From Cephalothrix spiralis (lineage: Eukaryota > Nemertea > Palaeonemertea > Archinemertea > Cephalotrichidae): 14,571 nt of DNA. The notes beneath the pieces are model-generated. The model made no database searches. It had not been told where the DNA came from and saw only the letters and a program-made list of their open reading frames with translations. Where the stretch lies: assembly GCA_032353305.1 (NCBI GenBank), contig JAUCNG010050003.1, positions 1-14,571 of the forward strand, in the 5' to 3' direction. Shown piece by piece: positions 7,718-14,571 of this stretch (its first letter is position 1; every line of letters begins with the position of its first letter). The translations under genes and the position numbers were made by a program.

Positions 7718-7862
7718 GAGACGCCCCTTAAATGGCTCTGTTTATGTATATTTATCATACTTGACAATTTAACGCGGTAATTGTATCATTAAGCTAATTC
7801 CAATAGTAAATCAATAAAAAAGATATTTTCGATTATAGCGAGGTTTTTTTTAGTCATCATAA

Positions 7863-7897
7863 GAAATGATTTCATTGATTTGTACAGAAATCATTTC
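7863..7897. repeat. Perfect 10-bp inverted repeat
   Basis: gaaatgattt (7863-7872) and aaatcatttc (7888-7897) are exact reverse complements with a 15-nt loop. The role is unknown. Confidence 0.7.
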
Positions 7898-7979
7898 CGT
7901 ATATGTTACTGTATAGTAAAATAATCGAATGCTTCTGTTGATAACCGATGATGATGAGCTTTCCGAAAATTATCTATCC

Positions 7980-8010
7980 AACCGGAAGTATACTGTGTTT
8001 ATTTCCGGTT
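7980..8010. promoter_or_regulatory. Mirrored pair of ETS-type (CCGGAAGT) sites
   Basis: aaccggaagt (7980-7989) and atttccggtt (8001-8010) form an inverted repeat with one mismatch, and each contains the CCGGAA core bound by ETS-family factors. Paired ETS sites are common in animal housekeeping promoters. About 45 nt downstream, gagtaaac followed by gtaagaag (near 8050-8066) resembles a splice donor, so a 5' non-coding exon is conceivable. No downstream coding exon was found in the next kilobase, so this remains a guess. Confidence 0.3.
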
Positions 8011-8069
8011 TATTATCGTCTGCTAACTTGTTGACTTGGCAGTGAGTTACGAGTAAACGTAAGAAGGGG

Positions 8070-9385
8070 AGTCGGGTAGTACGTTCGTGTTTTGAGGGGG
8101 TCAAAATAAATTATGGATTATCTTAATTTGAAAAGGATTATTTATGGATTATCAGAAACCTAAATGAAGAAATTTCAAAGTAATCCTTTAATAGTAAGTT
8201 ATTGTTTTTAGTGATAGGATATTGGATTATAATAATAGAAACGGGATCTAAGTTTTTGTTTTGTTCATGTCTCGGTACGATCTTAGGATTACTGTTCAAA
8301 AATAATGGTGCCGAATGTAAAGCGTGATATTGCATATCAGAACAAATTTGCTTATTTGAAGGCCGGGGATGGGTGGGTATAAAAAATGTCACAATAAAAT
8401 ATGTTTCTACCCTTTGCAAATTTTAATTGTAAATTAGTGAATATAAAATGGTCCATTATGGAGTTTAAAATGTTAGTAATTTGCTATTTAGGCAAATGAT
8501 GGCGCTGGTTAAAAATGTCAGGGAAAATTTAGTCGTGAAGGACATTTTTACGAAAAATCTTTGGTTCGTACTCCAAAATGCCCCGTTCTTCCATATACCG
8601 GTACTGCGTTTTCATAGAAAATCCTATATTTTCCTATAACTTGGTCGAAAAATTTATTATATTTTCCTATATAGACATATATTCAGAAATATTTCTAGTT
8701 ATATTTTATAATAAACCCCGCAAAATCTGCTGAGTTTTTTATTCCAAGAAACGATAGTAATTTTGATAACGATCATGTGGTACATTAGGCAAATATGGTA
8801 AGATTCAAGCTTAGATTGAATCAGGTGCCTATCATTAAGTCAAGGAATCATGGTGCAATTCCCAGTTCATTTCCTTATAAACCCCTTGAATCTGGCATGA
8901 GATCCACCTGTATTTAGTCGGAACTCTTCATGTTATCCCTTTAATGTTGCAAATCCTTCTCAAAGACCAATATGATTTGTATTTAAAGATCCATGGAATT
9001 GGGTGAAAGAAACCAGTCCATAAGTAGATGGGGATAGACTGGAACTGGTCACAACGTTCACAATTAATTCAATGACTATTTCTTGGACACTTCTTAAAAC
9101 GGCTTCAGAACCACCATTTCTATACTACTCAAGTTTCATCATTTTTGTTGTCATTTTATAAGTTAAACCTCTTGACTACTCATTTGTTGTCATTTTATAA
9201 TGTATAACTTGTATACAATAATAGGTTCATCTGCAAAAAGCGCTTCATAATCATGTTGTAAAAAAAAGTATTGGTTGTTTCTTGGAATACGTTTGGTGAG
9301 GATTTGTCGCATTCTGTTGTATTTTGGTACAGAAAAAAATCAAACTATGCAGTAGCAAAATTGACGATTATTATATTATAAATGG
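8070..9385. other. Long stretch with no gene; minor direct repeat
   Basis: No coding or RNA feature is supported. Short repeats seen: ttttcctata words at 8620-8675, a small inverted repeat gattcaa...ttgaatc near 8802-8822, and ttgttgtcattttataa twice, near 9147 and 9185. A 93-codon minus-strand open frame (8138-8419) has no recognisable motif. Confidence 0.4.
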
Positions 9386-9518
9386 ACATCTTGGAATCCG
9401 GTTTTTTTTTACTTATGTTCCAGTACTTGTATTTGAGTGAATCGTGTCGATTCAATCACAGGCGCAAAAAACACGTTCTAGAACTTGTCTAAGAAAAATT
9501 ACCGGATTCGAAGATATC
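9386..9518. mobile_element. Small foldback element
   Basis: The left arm atcttggaatccggttttt (from 9388) pairs with aaaaattaccggattcgaag (9495-9514) plus atat: on the minus strand the right arm reads atcttcgaatccggtaattt. Further in, the arms keep partial similarity (cttatgttccagtact against cttagacaagttctag). At the centre is a second hairpin, tgaatc-gtgtc-gattca (9438-9454). The nested hairpins share almost one centre, as expected for a palindromic element of about 130 bp. Confidence 0.55.
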
Positions 9519-10062
9519 TTGACGTCGCACAGGGTAACTAAATATGCAGGGATGGTATGGGACGATACCGCACTGACAAGTGTCCCGGTATGAGATAAAT
9601 TGGTTAGAAGTTATAGATGTGTGGTAATAATTATTCAAAATCGGAATACGTTGAGCATGGATATGCGAATTCCACTTAATATATAATTTTACAACTTTGT
9701 AGAACCTGAAAATCAGATGTAAACTTTTGCAGAAAAAGCTAGATAACTTCAGATTTTTGAGTTGCTAATGATGGAAATTTATACGATAAACTTATCTTGT
9801 TAATATTCCTGGAGTTCTGACTGTTTTAAACTGAAAAGGCATACATTTCTCAAATATTTTGTTTGTAAATCTTAGCGGGGTTGTTCAGTCAATCAACCGC
9901 ATATAAAAGAACCTGTTGAACATTTAACAATGTTTTTTTTCGTGTTGTTTCTTATCTACAAATGTATCATGTTACCATGTTCTATTGTTTTGAAAATTTC
10001 TTTGTCCTCTCTCTGCAACATGATACAGCCATAAAAGGATGACCTAATTAAAATGGTGTCCA
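9519..10062. other. No gene; one spaced 11-bp inverted repeat
   Basis: tgtatcatgtt (9963-9973) and aacatgataca (10017-10027) are exact reverse complements 43 nt apart. Otherwise nothing is recognised. Confidence 0.5.
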
Positions 10063-10080
10063 GGGGCCCGCCAGAGGGCG
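10063..10080 (+). promoter_or_regulatory. CTCF-like motif
   Basis: ggggcccgccagagggcg contains CCGCCAGAGGGCG, which closely fits the known bilaterian CTCF core (CC-x-CCAG-R-GGGC). It is a GC-rich island of 18 bp in AT-rich DNA. A 65-codon open frame (10053-10250) begins here but has no recognisable motif. Binding cannot be judged from sequence alone, and chance or repeat origin is possible. Confidence 0.35.
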
Positions 10081-10300
10081 ATTTTCAGAAAGTAAAATCG
10101 AAAATTGAGTTTGAGATTATCATATATAGAGTTGCATATTTAACAACTATTTTGATAAAGATTATACTGTCTAAAAAGATTAATCGGTTACTTTTATTAG
10201 ACTTTACTAAAAGTCGCACACCACTGCACAGTGTTCACGAAAATTGGTAGCGACAGTGACCTTGAACCCTAACTGAGTTGAAATATACTTAATAGTTCGA

Positions 10301-10378
10301 CGTTAAGTAGTGGGAAAGTGATGCAACTGGCTCACTTTGCACTTAATGCCAGTTCCATCACTTTCCAACTACTATACG
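10301..10378. ncRNA. Pre-miRNA-sized hairpin, candidate only
   Basis: Arms 10301-10331 and 10348-10378 pair at 27 of 31 positions, around a 16-nt loop (tcactttgcacttaat). The longest uninterrupted pairings are ggaaagtgatg with catcactttcc, 11 bp, and aactggc with gccagtt, 7 bp. The four mismatches are spread along the stem, two of them together near the base. Total length is about 78 nt, within the range of animal miRNA precursors. It could equally be a short foldback repeat. Strand is unknown, since both strands fold. Confidence 0.3.
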
Positions 10379-10394
10379 TTAGTGGTCGGTCATT

Positions 10395-10506
10395 AAAGGT
10401 TAAAATGTGTCTATTTAGCATAGATAAAGGTTAAAATTTGTCTATTTAGCATAGATAAAGGTTAAAATTTGTCTATTTAGCATAGAGAAAGCTAAAAATT
10501 GTCATT
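10395..10506 (+). repeat. 31-bp tandem repeat, about 3.6 copies
   Basis: Units start at 10395, 10426, 10457 and 10488. Each reads aaaggttaaaattt, gtctatttagcatagat. The first three are almost identical (t/g at one site, t/g at the end of unit 3) and the last is partial and diverged. The array lies between two strong hairpins. Confidence 0.92.
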
Positions 10507-10684
10507 TCGAAGTGAGAGCCGTCGCGCCAGTGCAGTTGCGTATTTTATTAAAAATGATTATTCAAATATTAATAAATAGTAATAGTATTAAAAAGTATCA
10601 GAGAGTGTTAAAAATAATAATAATTATTGACGAAAGTGTGAAGATTTTATTAACAAAACGTAGGATAATCCGGCCGCCGATAAA
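10507..10684. other. AT-rich spacer between the tandem repeat and the palindrome
   Basis: A 95-codon plus-strand open frame (10512-10799) crosses this segment and the whole palindrome that follows. It is rich in I, K and N from AT-rich sequence and has no motif, so I do not call it a gene. Confidence 0.4.
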
Positions 10685-10781
10685 ACAGATATTCTTGAAT
10701 CTTGAGGGCATTACAAGCAGTTATTTTCACTCGGCGCACCTCGTGAAAAAAACCACTTGTAATGCCCTCAAGAATATCTGT
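10685..10781. mobile_element. Near-perfect palindromic element, 97 bp
   Basis: The right arm (10756-10781) is an exact reverse complement of the left arm (10685-10717) except that the left arm carries seven extra bases, atcttga, next to a near-copy of themselves (ttcttgaatcttga). All 26 other positions pair. Inside, ttttcac (10724-10730) pairs with gtgaaaa (10743-10749) around tcggcgcacctc. The structure is that of a small foldback transposon or a long-stemmed hairpin, and the lack of substitutions points to recent formation or gene-conversion-like correction. Confidence 0.75.
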
Positions 10782-11462
10782 ATAATATTAAATAATTAAT
10801 AAGTACGAACTCATACAGTAATAAACCGAAGTGATTTGACCCTTACAACTAAGGGATAAAATTGGCGACACATCGCTGTATCTTTTAAACAGACAGCAGC
10901 ATCTGCCGACCGATCATTTTTATGTTTCGACAAATTTTCCCAACGACGTCTTCCCTACCATTCCAATAATTGACGTTCATTTCCAACAAGTTATTCGTCT
11001 CTTAACTCAAATCAAACCACAGAAATTATGATTTGGCTTCAATTTGTAATAGTTTCTATCTTCTACAGGATGAGTAATAAATAAGTCGCTTTGGTAGCCG
11101 GATTTATCGCTGCATGACAGTTATGCTGATCAAAGTTCCTGATAATTCGTATTATTCTGGTCTCTAGTTAGTCTCACTGGTTCCCGTGACAGTACTTCCG
11201 ACTTTGATCCCATTAGATGCGACAATATTAGCTGAATAACGCAATTCTTCTGGTAGAAGTGAATTAGAGGTAATGAATTGAATAATACTTATACTTGACA
11301 TTAATCAGATACATTGAAAGAGCAATAGAACGAGTCGTAAACGAGTAGGAAATTGAATGATACAAGATGTATCTAGCTTGTTTGGTTCTGGCGAATCTTG
11401 GGCAGTTATATTTATAGACACTACTACTTAATATTGAACCATGTTTCGCTATACGTTTGTAA
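10782..11462. other. No recognisable gene
   Basis: A ttctatcttctacag at about 11056-11070 resembles a splice acceptor, but the sequence after it (gatgagtaataaataag) closes quickly in the frames checked. A 69-codon minus-strand open frame (11264-11473) has no family motif. ttggcgacac at 10863-10872 recalls some retroelement primer sites, but no LTR end precedes it. Confidence 0.35.
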
Positions 11463-11490
11463 ACAACTGGCACGAGACGCGGCCAGTTGT
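11463..11490. repeat. Perfect 9-bp hairpin, GC-rich loop
   Basis: acaactggc (11463-11471) and gccagttgt (11482-11490) are exact reverse complements around acgagacgcg. A second small inverted repeat, ccagggt...accctgg, lies at 11550-11583. Both fall in what may be the body of the tRNA-like element to the right. Confidence 0.7.
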
Positions 11491-11649
11491 AGGACAGATC
11501 CCCAAATATTTTAGCGGTGCAAGTAAAGGTGCTATTATCATCCTCGTTCCCAGGGTCCTACATCATACCTCATAATACCCTGGCAGAATTAGTATCCAAA
11601 TCATCTGTAACTGAACATTTTTCTCTCACTAGAATTAAATTAAAACAGA

Positions 11650-11930
11650 GGCAAGGTTTGAACCCACGACAATCTGCGATTCGCCGATTCTTTAGGATTT
11701 AGCGCCTCCCCAACAAGAATAGTAGACTGCAATTAGGCTGCAAATGCTAAAATAGACGGCATTTAGGCGGAAAACAGTAAAATTCAACGGCAAATAGGCG
11801 GCAGCTAATCGAATAGACGGCAATTAGGCGGCAAATGAGAAACACGACGGCAATTAGGCTGCAATTTGAAGAAAATAACTAACTTATAACCGGCATTTAG
11901 GAGGCTATGACCACTCGGCCATCTAGGCTA
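11650..11930 (-). mobile_element. tRNA-Ser/Leu-like SINE head split by a repeat array
   Basis: Read on the minus strand, agatggccgagtggtcatag (11924-11905) matches the 5' part and A box of a class II tRNA (ggccgagtggt is typical of tRNA-Ser/Leu). Much further along, cgtgggttcaaaccttgcc (11669-11651) matches the T arm, with B box gggttcaaacc (11665-11655). In a tRNA the boxes are about 45-55 nt apart. Here they are about 245 nt apart, because an array of about 30-bp repeats sits between them. The first half ends ctcctaaatgccgg and the second begins gaggcgctaaatcctaaaga, so both flank the same tRNA position. The element is too altered to be a working tRNA gene; a decayed SINE is the likeliest origin. 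Confidence 0.6.
11728..11909. repeat. About 30-bp tandem array, six degenerate units
   Basis: Units begin at 11728, 11758, 11789, 11819, 11849 and 11892. Each starts with ggcaattaggcggcaaat or a variant and ends in an A-rich segment with aatagac or cacgac. Lengths are 30, 31, 30, 30 and 43 bp, and the sixth unit runs into the tRNA A box. The conserved core ggcatttagg in unit 6 is part of the tRNA-like head itself, so the array may have grown from that head. Confidence 0.85.
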
Positions 11931-12240
11931 GGTATTCGAAGGTTCAAATCTGCATTAAACATCCCTCTTGCGCCTACCATGATTCCTCACGTGTGACCCG
12001 TTAACCAATCAAGTGCCGCACTAGATTGTTGAGAACGCAGTTGCTTGTCATGCGAGAAATCAGATTGTCTATTGTGTGAGGGGTACGCCGCTATCGAAGT
12101 ATACGGGGATAAATGTCCCGAACAAGTGAGGATGTGCTACGATATGAAACATTAATGATGGCATGCAAGAAGGCTAGAAAGACCACATGTTAATACTGAC
12201 CTAGTCGCCAAGTATCCGGTCTAGTTGATACCCTGGGGCC
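11931..12240. other. Less AT-rich stretch, no gene recognised
   Basis: aggttcaaatctgc at 11940-11953 looks like a Pol III B box on the plus strand, but no A box sits at the right distance before it. The GC content up to about 12310 is higher than the surroundings, which suits SINE-type sequence. Confidence 0.35.
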
Positions 12241-12249
12241 TTAGTAGCG

Positions 12250-12300
12250 TCGGACCTGGTTATTCCGTAAAACCAGTGCGCTACAGCGAGCTTGCGCCTC
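12250..12300 (-). mobile_element. Second tRNA-like fragment (D arm and anticodon arm)
   Basis: On the minus strand gcaagctcgctgtagcgcac (12295-12276) resembles a tRNA D arm (gctc-loop-gcgc against the usual gctc-loop-gagc). It is followed by ctggttttacggaataaccag, where ctggtt pairs with aaccag around a 9-nt loop. No B box follows at tRNA spacing, so this would be only the 5' half of a tRNA-derived element, or a chance resemblance. Confidence 0.3.
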
Positions 12301-13109
12301 AGCACCGGACATACTTAATTTCCATCCTTCCTTGATACGATATGAGTTGTGCTGAATTCAAAAATATAATTCCGTATAGTAATAGTTTCTAAGAAAAATG
12401 CAGGAATATGTAAGCAAAACTATATTTCTGAATTATTTTGACATTCGTTGTCAATTATTAAATGATAATCTATTATTGCAGACTGCTGTAGCTAACTCAA
12501 TTATTTTGTGTTTAGTTTAGTAAGATCAAAGGTACAACTCGTAGTTATCAAAGAAAAATGATGAGCTAAAGTAGGCACTCGTCTCATCCAAAATATCTTG
12601 CAACGTTGCTAAATTTTAAGTGGGCCTATTTGAAGAATGGAATCTATAGCTAAGAATATTATGCTTTAAATACATACGATGTCATTTGACCCTTGCATAA
12701 CTTTTTGCTAAATATGTAGACACGCTTAACCCCGGAGTTGATTTAATGGCATAAACATTTTCTTTACTCTAAAAAACCCCAAGTCAATTCTATTAAGAGT
12801 TCAAGTAGAATTGATTAATTTGAGTTTTGACATTTTCGGAAACTGATTCCGCGTATTTACGCCATGGCCATGCATCGGTTATAAATCCATCGGGACACTT
12901 CGGCCTTTTCCGTTTGCTTCCGAAGAAGAGATAATTCCAAAATTTCCTCTCATAATAATACTATAAATTTTTTTAAAAAGATTTTAGAGTATTTAATTAG
13001 TATGGTCACCTTGAGTATTGTTTAATGAGTAGTGAAAAAGTATGTGCGCTGCTCGGAATATTGGTCTTGGTGTAATAAATATGGTCTAGGAGTGTCATTT
13101 CCTAAGACG
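12301..13109. other. No recognisable feature
   Basis: AT-rich sequence with no gene, RNA or strong repeat seen. If the transposase remnant to the right once had its N-terminal half here, it is no longer readable by eye. Confidence 0.4.
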
Positions 13110-13795
13110 GCGTTAAATTGGAAAATTTCATTGCATATTAATTGATTTTAATTCCTGATGATTTAGATGGCAAACCCCCGTCATGTTTTTCTTAATCAGT
13201 TAATCTACAATGAGTTGTACCATTTTAATTTAATTTCTTAAAAGAAAGAAAAAATATTTTTTCATTTTTCTATCTCGATTCAATTCAATTTGCGGTTGTA
13301 TCGTCGTTGTACTCACGAGAACTCTTGGACTCAATGTCATGTCTCAGACTCAATACACGATGAAAGCACTCTTGGTATCAATAGCTTATTCCAGAATATT
13401 GAACTGATATTAGTGATTTGGAGTCAATTGGAGACATTTTGTCAGCAATTGAAATCAAAATTCGCCTAGTTATTTTGATTAACTTGTTGATACGATTGAC
13501 AAGGGGGTATTCTGCGATTAGGGATCAATATCTATAAACAGAGTTCTTGGAATATATTGCCGATTTCAACTTCCCATTCTTGGATAATGTCCAATCATTA
13601 TCATTCTTGACTTGTCTCTTGAGGGCTATACTTTGTGCCCGAGGCTTGGAAAGCAACAGAATAAGGAGCAGAATGTTATCTGAAAATGCCTTCGGAATAG
13701 AAAGGCTCATTTATGCTACAAGATGGTTTATGTTATTAGATCGAATGTTCAACCTCAACTTCATCATGCCTATAGCCCAAGTTACCACAGATTAA
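13110..13795 (+). pseudogene. Decayed PIF/Harbinger-type transposase (DDE domain remnant)
   Basis: The best preserved part is an 82-codon open frame at 13547-13795 that begins at a TTG. Residues 5-14 (ADFNFPFLDN) fit the (V/A)D-x-AFPL segment of PIF/Harbinger transposases. About 36 residues later comes NRIRSRMLSENAFGI, close to the family signature N(Y)RLSRARR-x-x-ENAFGI, whose E is regarded as the last catalytic residue. RW-x-MLL and IAQVTTD then follow, like the family's R(W/F)R-x-L and A-C-x-LHN segments. A KGVF-like run in another frame at about 13502-13513, and gatggcaaa...gtcatgtt near 13166-13185 (DGK...VMF, with an extra 2 bp between), suggest the upstream part of the same domain. Frameshifts and stops break the frame, so it cannot make a working transposase. 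The host family is inferred from remembered motifs. The minus-strand open frame at 13525-13710 is treated as its shadow. Confidence 0.55.
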
Positions 13796-13824
13796 ACATG
13801 TATTGAGATAGGTACTTGGACAGG

Positions 13825-13962
13825 GTGACCACTACCTTATTAAAAGAAGGGGTGATTTCTGAAGCCCTCTTACTACGTACCGCGGCGTGCGCTTCAGAGA
13901 TGGGACTTAGTCGGATCGTACCTTTTACACCCTTTATTCATCAAGGTAGGTGACCACAGGAC
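13825..13962. repeat. Interrupted inverted repeat around a GC-rich centre
   Basis: tctgaagc (13858-13865) and gcttcaga (13891-13898) are exact reverse complements about 25 nt apart, flanking tacgtaccgcggcgtg. Further out, ggtgaccactacctt (from about 13830) and aaggtaggtgacc (about 13946-13958) pair with one gap. This could be a foldback repeat or the decayed end of the Harbinger-like element. Confidence 0.4.
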
Positions 13963-14220
13963 TGTCTGGAAAACCTGGAAATATCCTCGAATTCCAAAAT
14001 TCGCCCCAAAAGTCTTAGAAAATGTAAAAAGCTGAAAATGTCGTGGTAGTTCGGGAAAAATTTGTCTTTTTGGAAGGAACATTTGTCGAGATTGGTTCAT
14101 GACGGGTTGTGCAAATTGTCACGACTGTCTGTCATCTTGTCTTTTCAAGATGTCCTAACCTGGATATGTCAGGGAAATGTCATGGAATGTTATGGCCATC
14201 CTGAAACCGGAATAAAGATA
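13963..14220. repeat. Probable dispersed-repeat remnant (ctggaaaacctggaaat)
   Basis: The pattern ctggaaaacctggaaatatc (13967-13986) with later gtcagggaaatgtcatggaa (14168-14187) resembles a repeat type I recall from several aquatic animal genomes, with recurring cctgg/gtcagggaaa/catggaa words. That recollection is not checked. A perfect catcttg-tctttt-caagatg hairpin lies near 14133-14152. A 68-codon minus-strand open frame (13894-14100) has no supported function. Confidence 0.25.
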
Positions 14221-14571
14221 TCTATTCATTGATTTGTAGTGACATCTATTGTCACATTACCTAAGCTTTTTACTATCAGATATAGGTGTCGCTCAAAGGT
14301 TTAAAGTTGATCTGTGATTAGTCTCATCCTAGTTTTACATTCACATACTGATGGCTAGTTTTAATGATAGAATAAGATAGTTTTTACATACATTGTATAT
14401 AGATGGCTTAAATAATGAATATAGATGGCTAATAATTTAATGATAGATGGCATGGCATACCATACTCTTGTAAACCGGTCTTTATATAATAAATTATGTA
14501 GTCTATGATTCTACCTACATGCCTATACAATAAGGTTTTTCGACGAAAAAATCATTATTTGAGATCAATTT
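14221..14571. repeat. AT-rich end with a diverged tagatggct repeat
   Basis: atagatggct occurs near 14399 and 14420, tagatggca at about 14444, and an earlier gatggctagttttaatgata at about 14350, with aatga-rich spacers of roughly 20 bp. This is a short, degenerate tandem array. gtgaca-tctat-tgtcac (about 14240-14256) is a small perfect hairpin. No gene is seen up to the window end. Confidence 0.5.

Noticed and set aside
8138-8419. 93-codon minus-strand frame
   Set aside because: No motif, no splice context, no composition change against the surroundings.
10395-10506. CRISPR array
   Set aside because: Units are contiguous with no unique spacers, and the sequence is not prokaryotic in character.
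10512-10799. 95-codon plus-strand frame
   Set aside because: It crosses the AT-rich spacer and the full palindrome at 10685-10781, and its I/K/N-rich composition reflects base composition.
10863-10885. ttggcgacacatcgctg as a second retroelement primer-binding site
   Set aside because: The opening resembles some Ty3-type sites, but no LTR-like CA end precedes it and I could not match it to a tRNA end.
11650-11930. Working tRNA gene with a long intron
   Set aside because: The insertion is a tandem array, not an intron at the anticodon-adjacent position that can be shown, and the acceptor stem halves are not recognisable.

Overview
The window reads as AT-rich, non-coding nuclear DNA from an animal, most likely an invertebrate. 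I see no operon-like packing, no bacterial ribosome-binding sites, and no intact gene. The longest open frames are under about 150 codons, and nearly all lie in repeats or low-complexity DNA. The animal reading rests on inference: tRNA-derived SINE-like elements with Pol III A and B boxes, several foldback elements of MITE type, a primer-binding site that fits a metazoan tRNA-Tyr end, and a decayed PIF/Harbinger-type transposase. I cannot name the species.

Layout. 1-1690: a cluster of diverged copies of one repeat family in both orientations, interrupted by a 600-bp TA-flanked inverted-repeat element (1014-1613). 1821-2229: a foldback element with arms of about 100 bp. 2230-4240: mostly featureless, with a perfect 11-bp hairpin (3140-3165) and a 17-bp perfect inverted repeat bounding 3219-3672. 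4239-4850: a possible LTR end followed by a tRNA-Tyr-type primer-binding site, and a short protein-like open frame at 4309-4491. 5530-6544: two copies of a 115-bp repeat enclosing a GC-rich palindromic patch and a tRNA-derived SINE. 7137-7263: an eight-unit minisatellite. 7504-7717: a short MITE. 7980-8010: a mirrored pair of ETS-type sites. 9386-9518: a small foldback element. 10063-10080: a CTCF-like motif. 10301-10781: two strong hairpins around a 31-bp tandem repeat. 11650-11930: a tRNA-Ser/Leu-like head on the minus strand, split by an array of about 30-bp repeats. 13110-13795: the Harbinger-like transposase remnant. The rest is diffuse repeat-like sequence.

Nothing here acts together as a pathway. 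It is a layered deposit of transposable elements in intergenic or intronic DNA. The parts most worth a second look are the split tRNA-like element, the pre-miRNA-sized hairpin at 10301-10378, the nearly perfect palindrome at 10685-10781 with a 7-nt duplication in one arm, and the transposase remnant. All percentages and alignments were made by eye.
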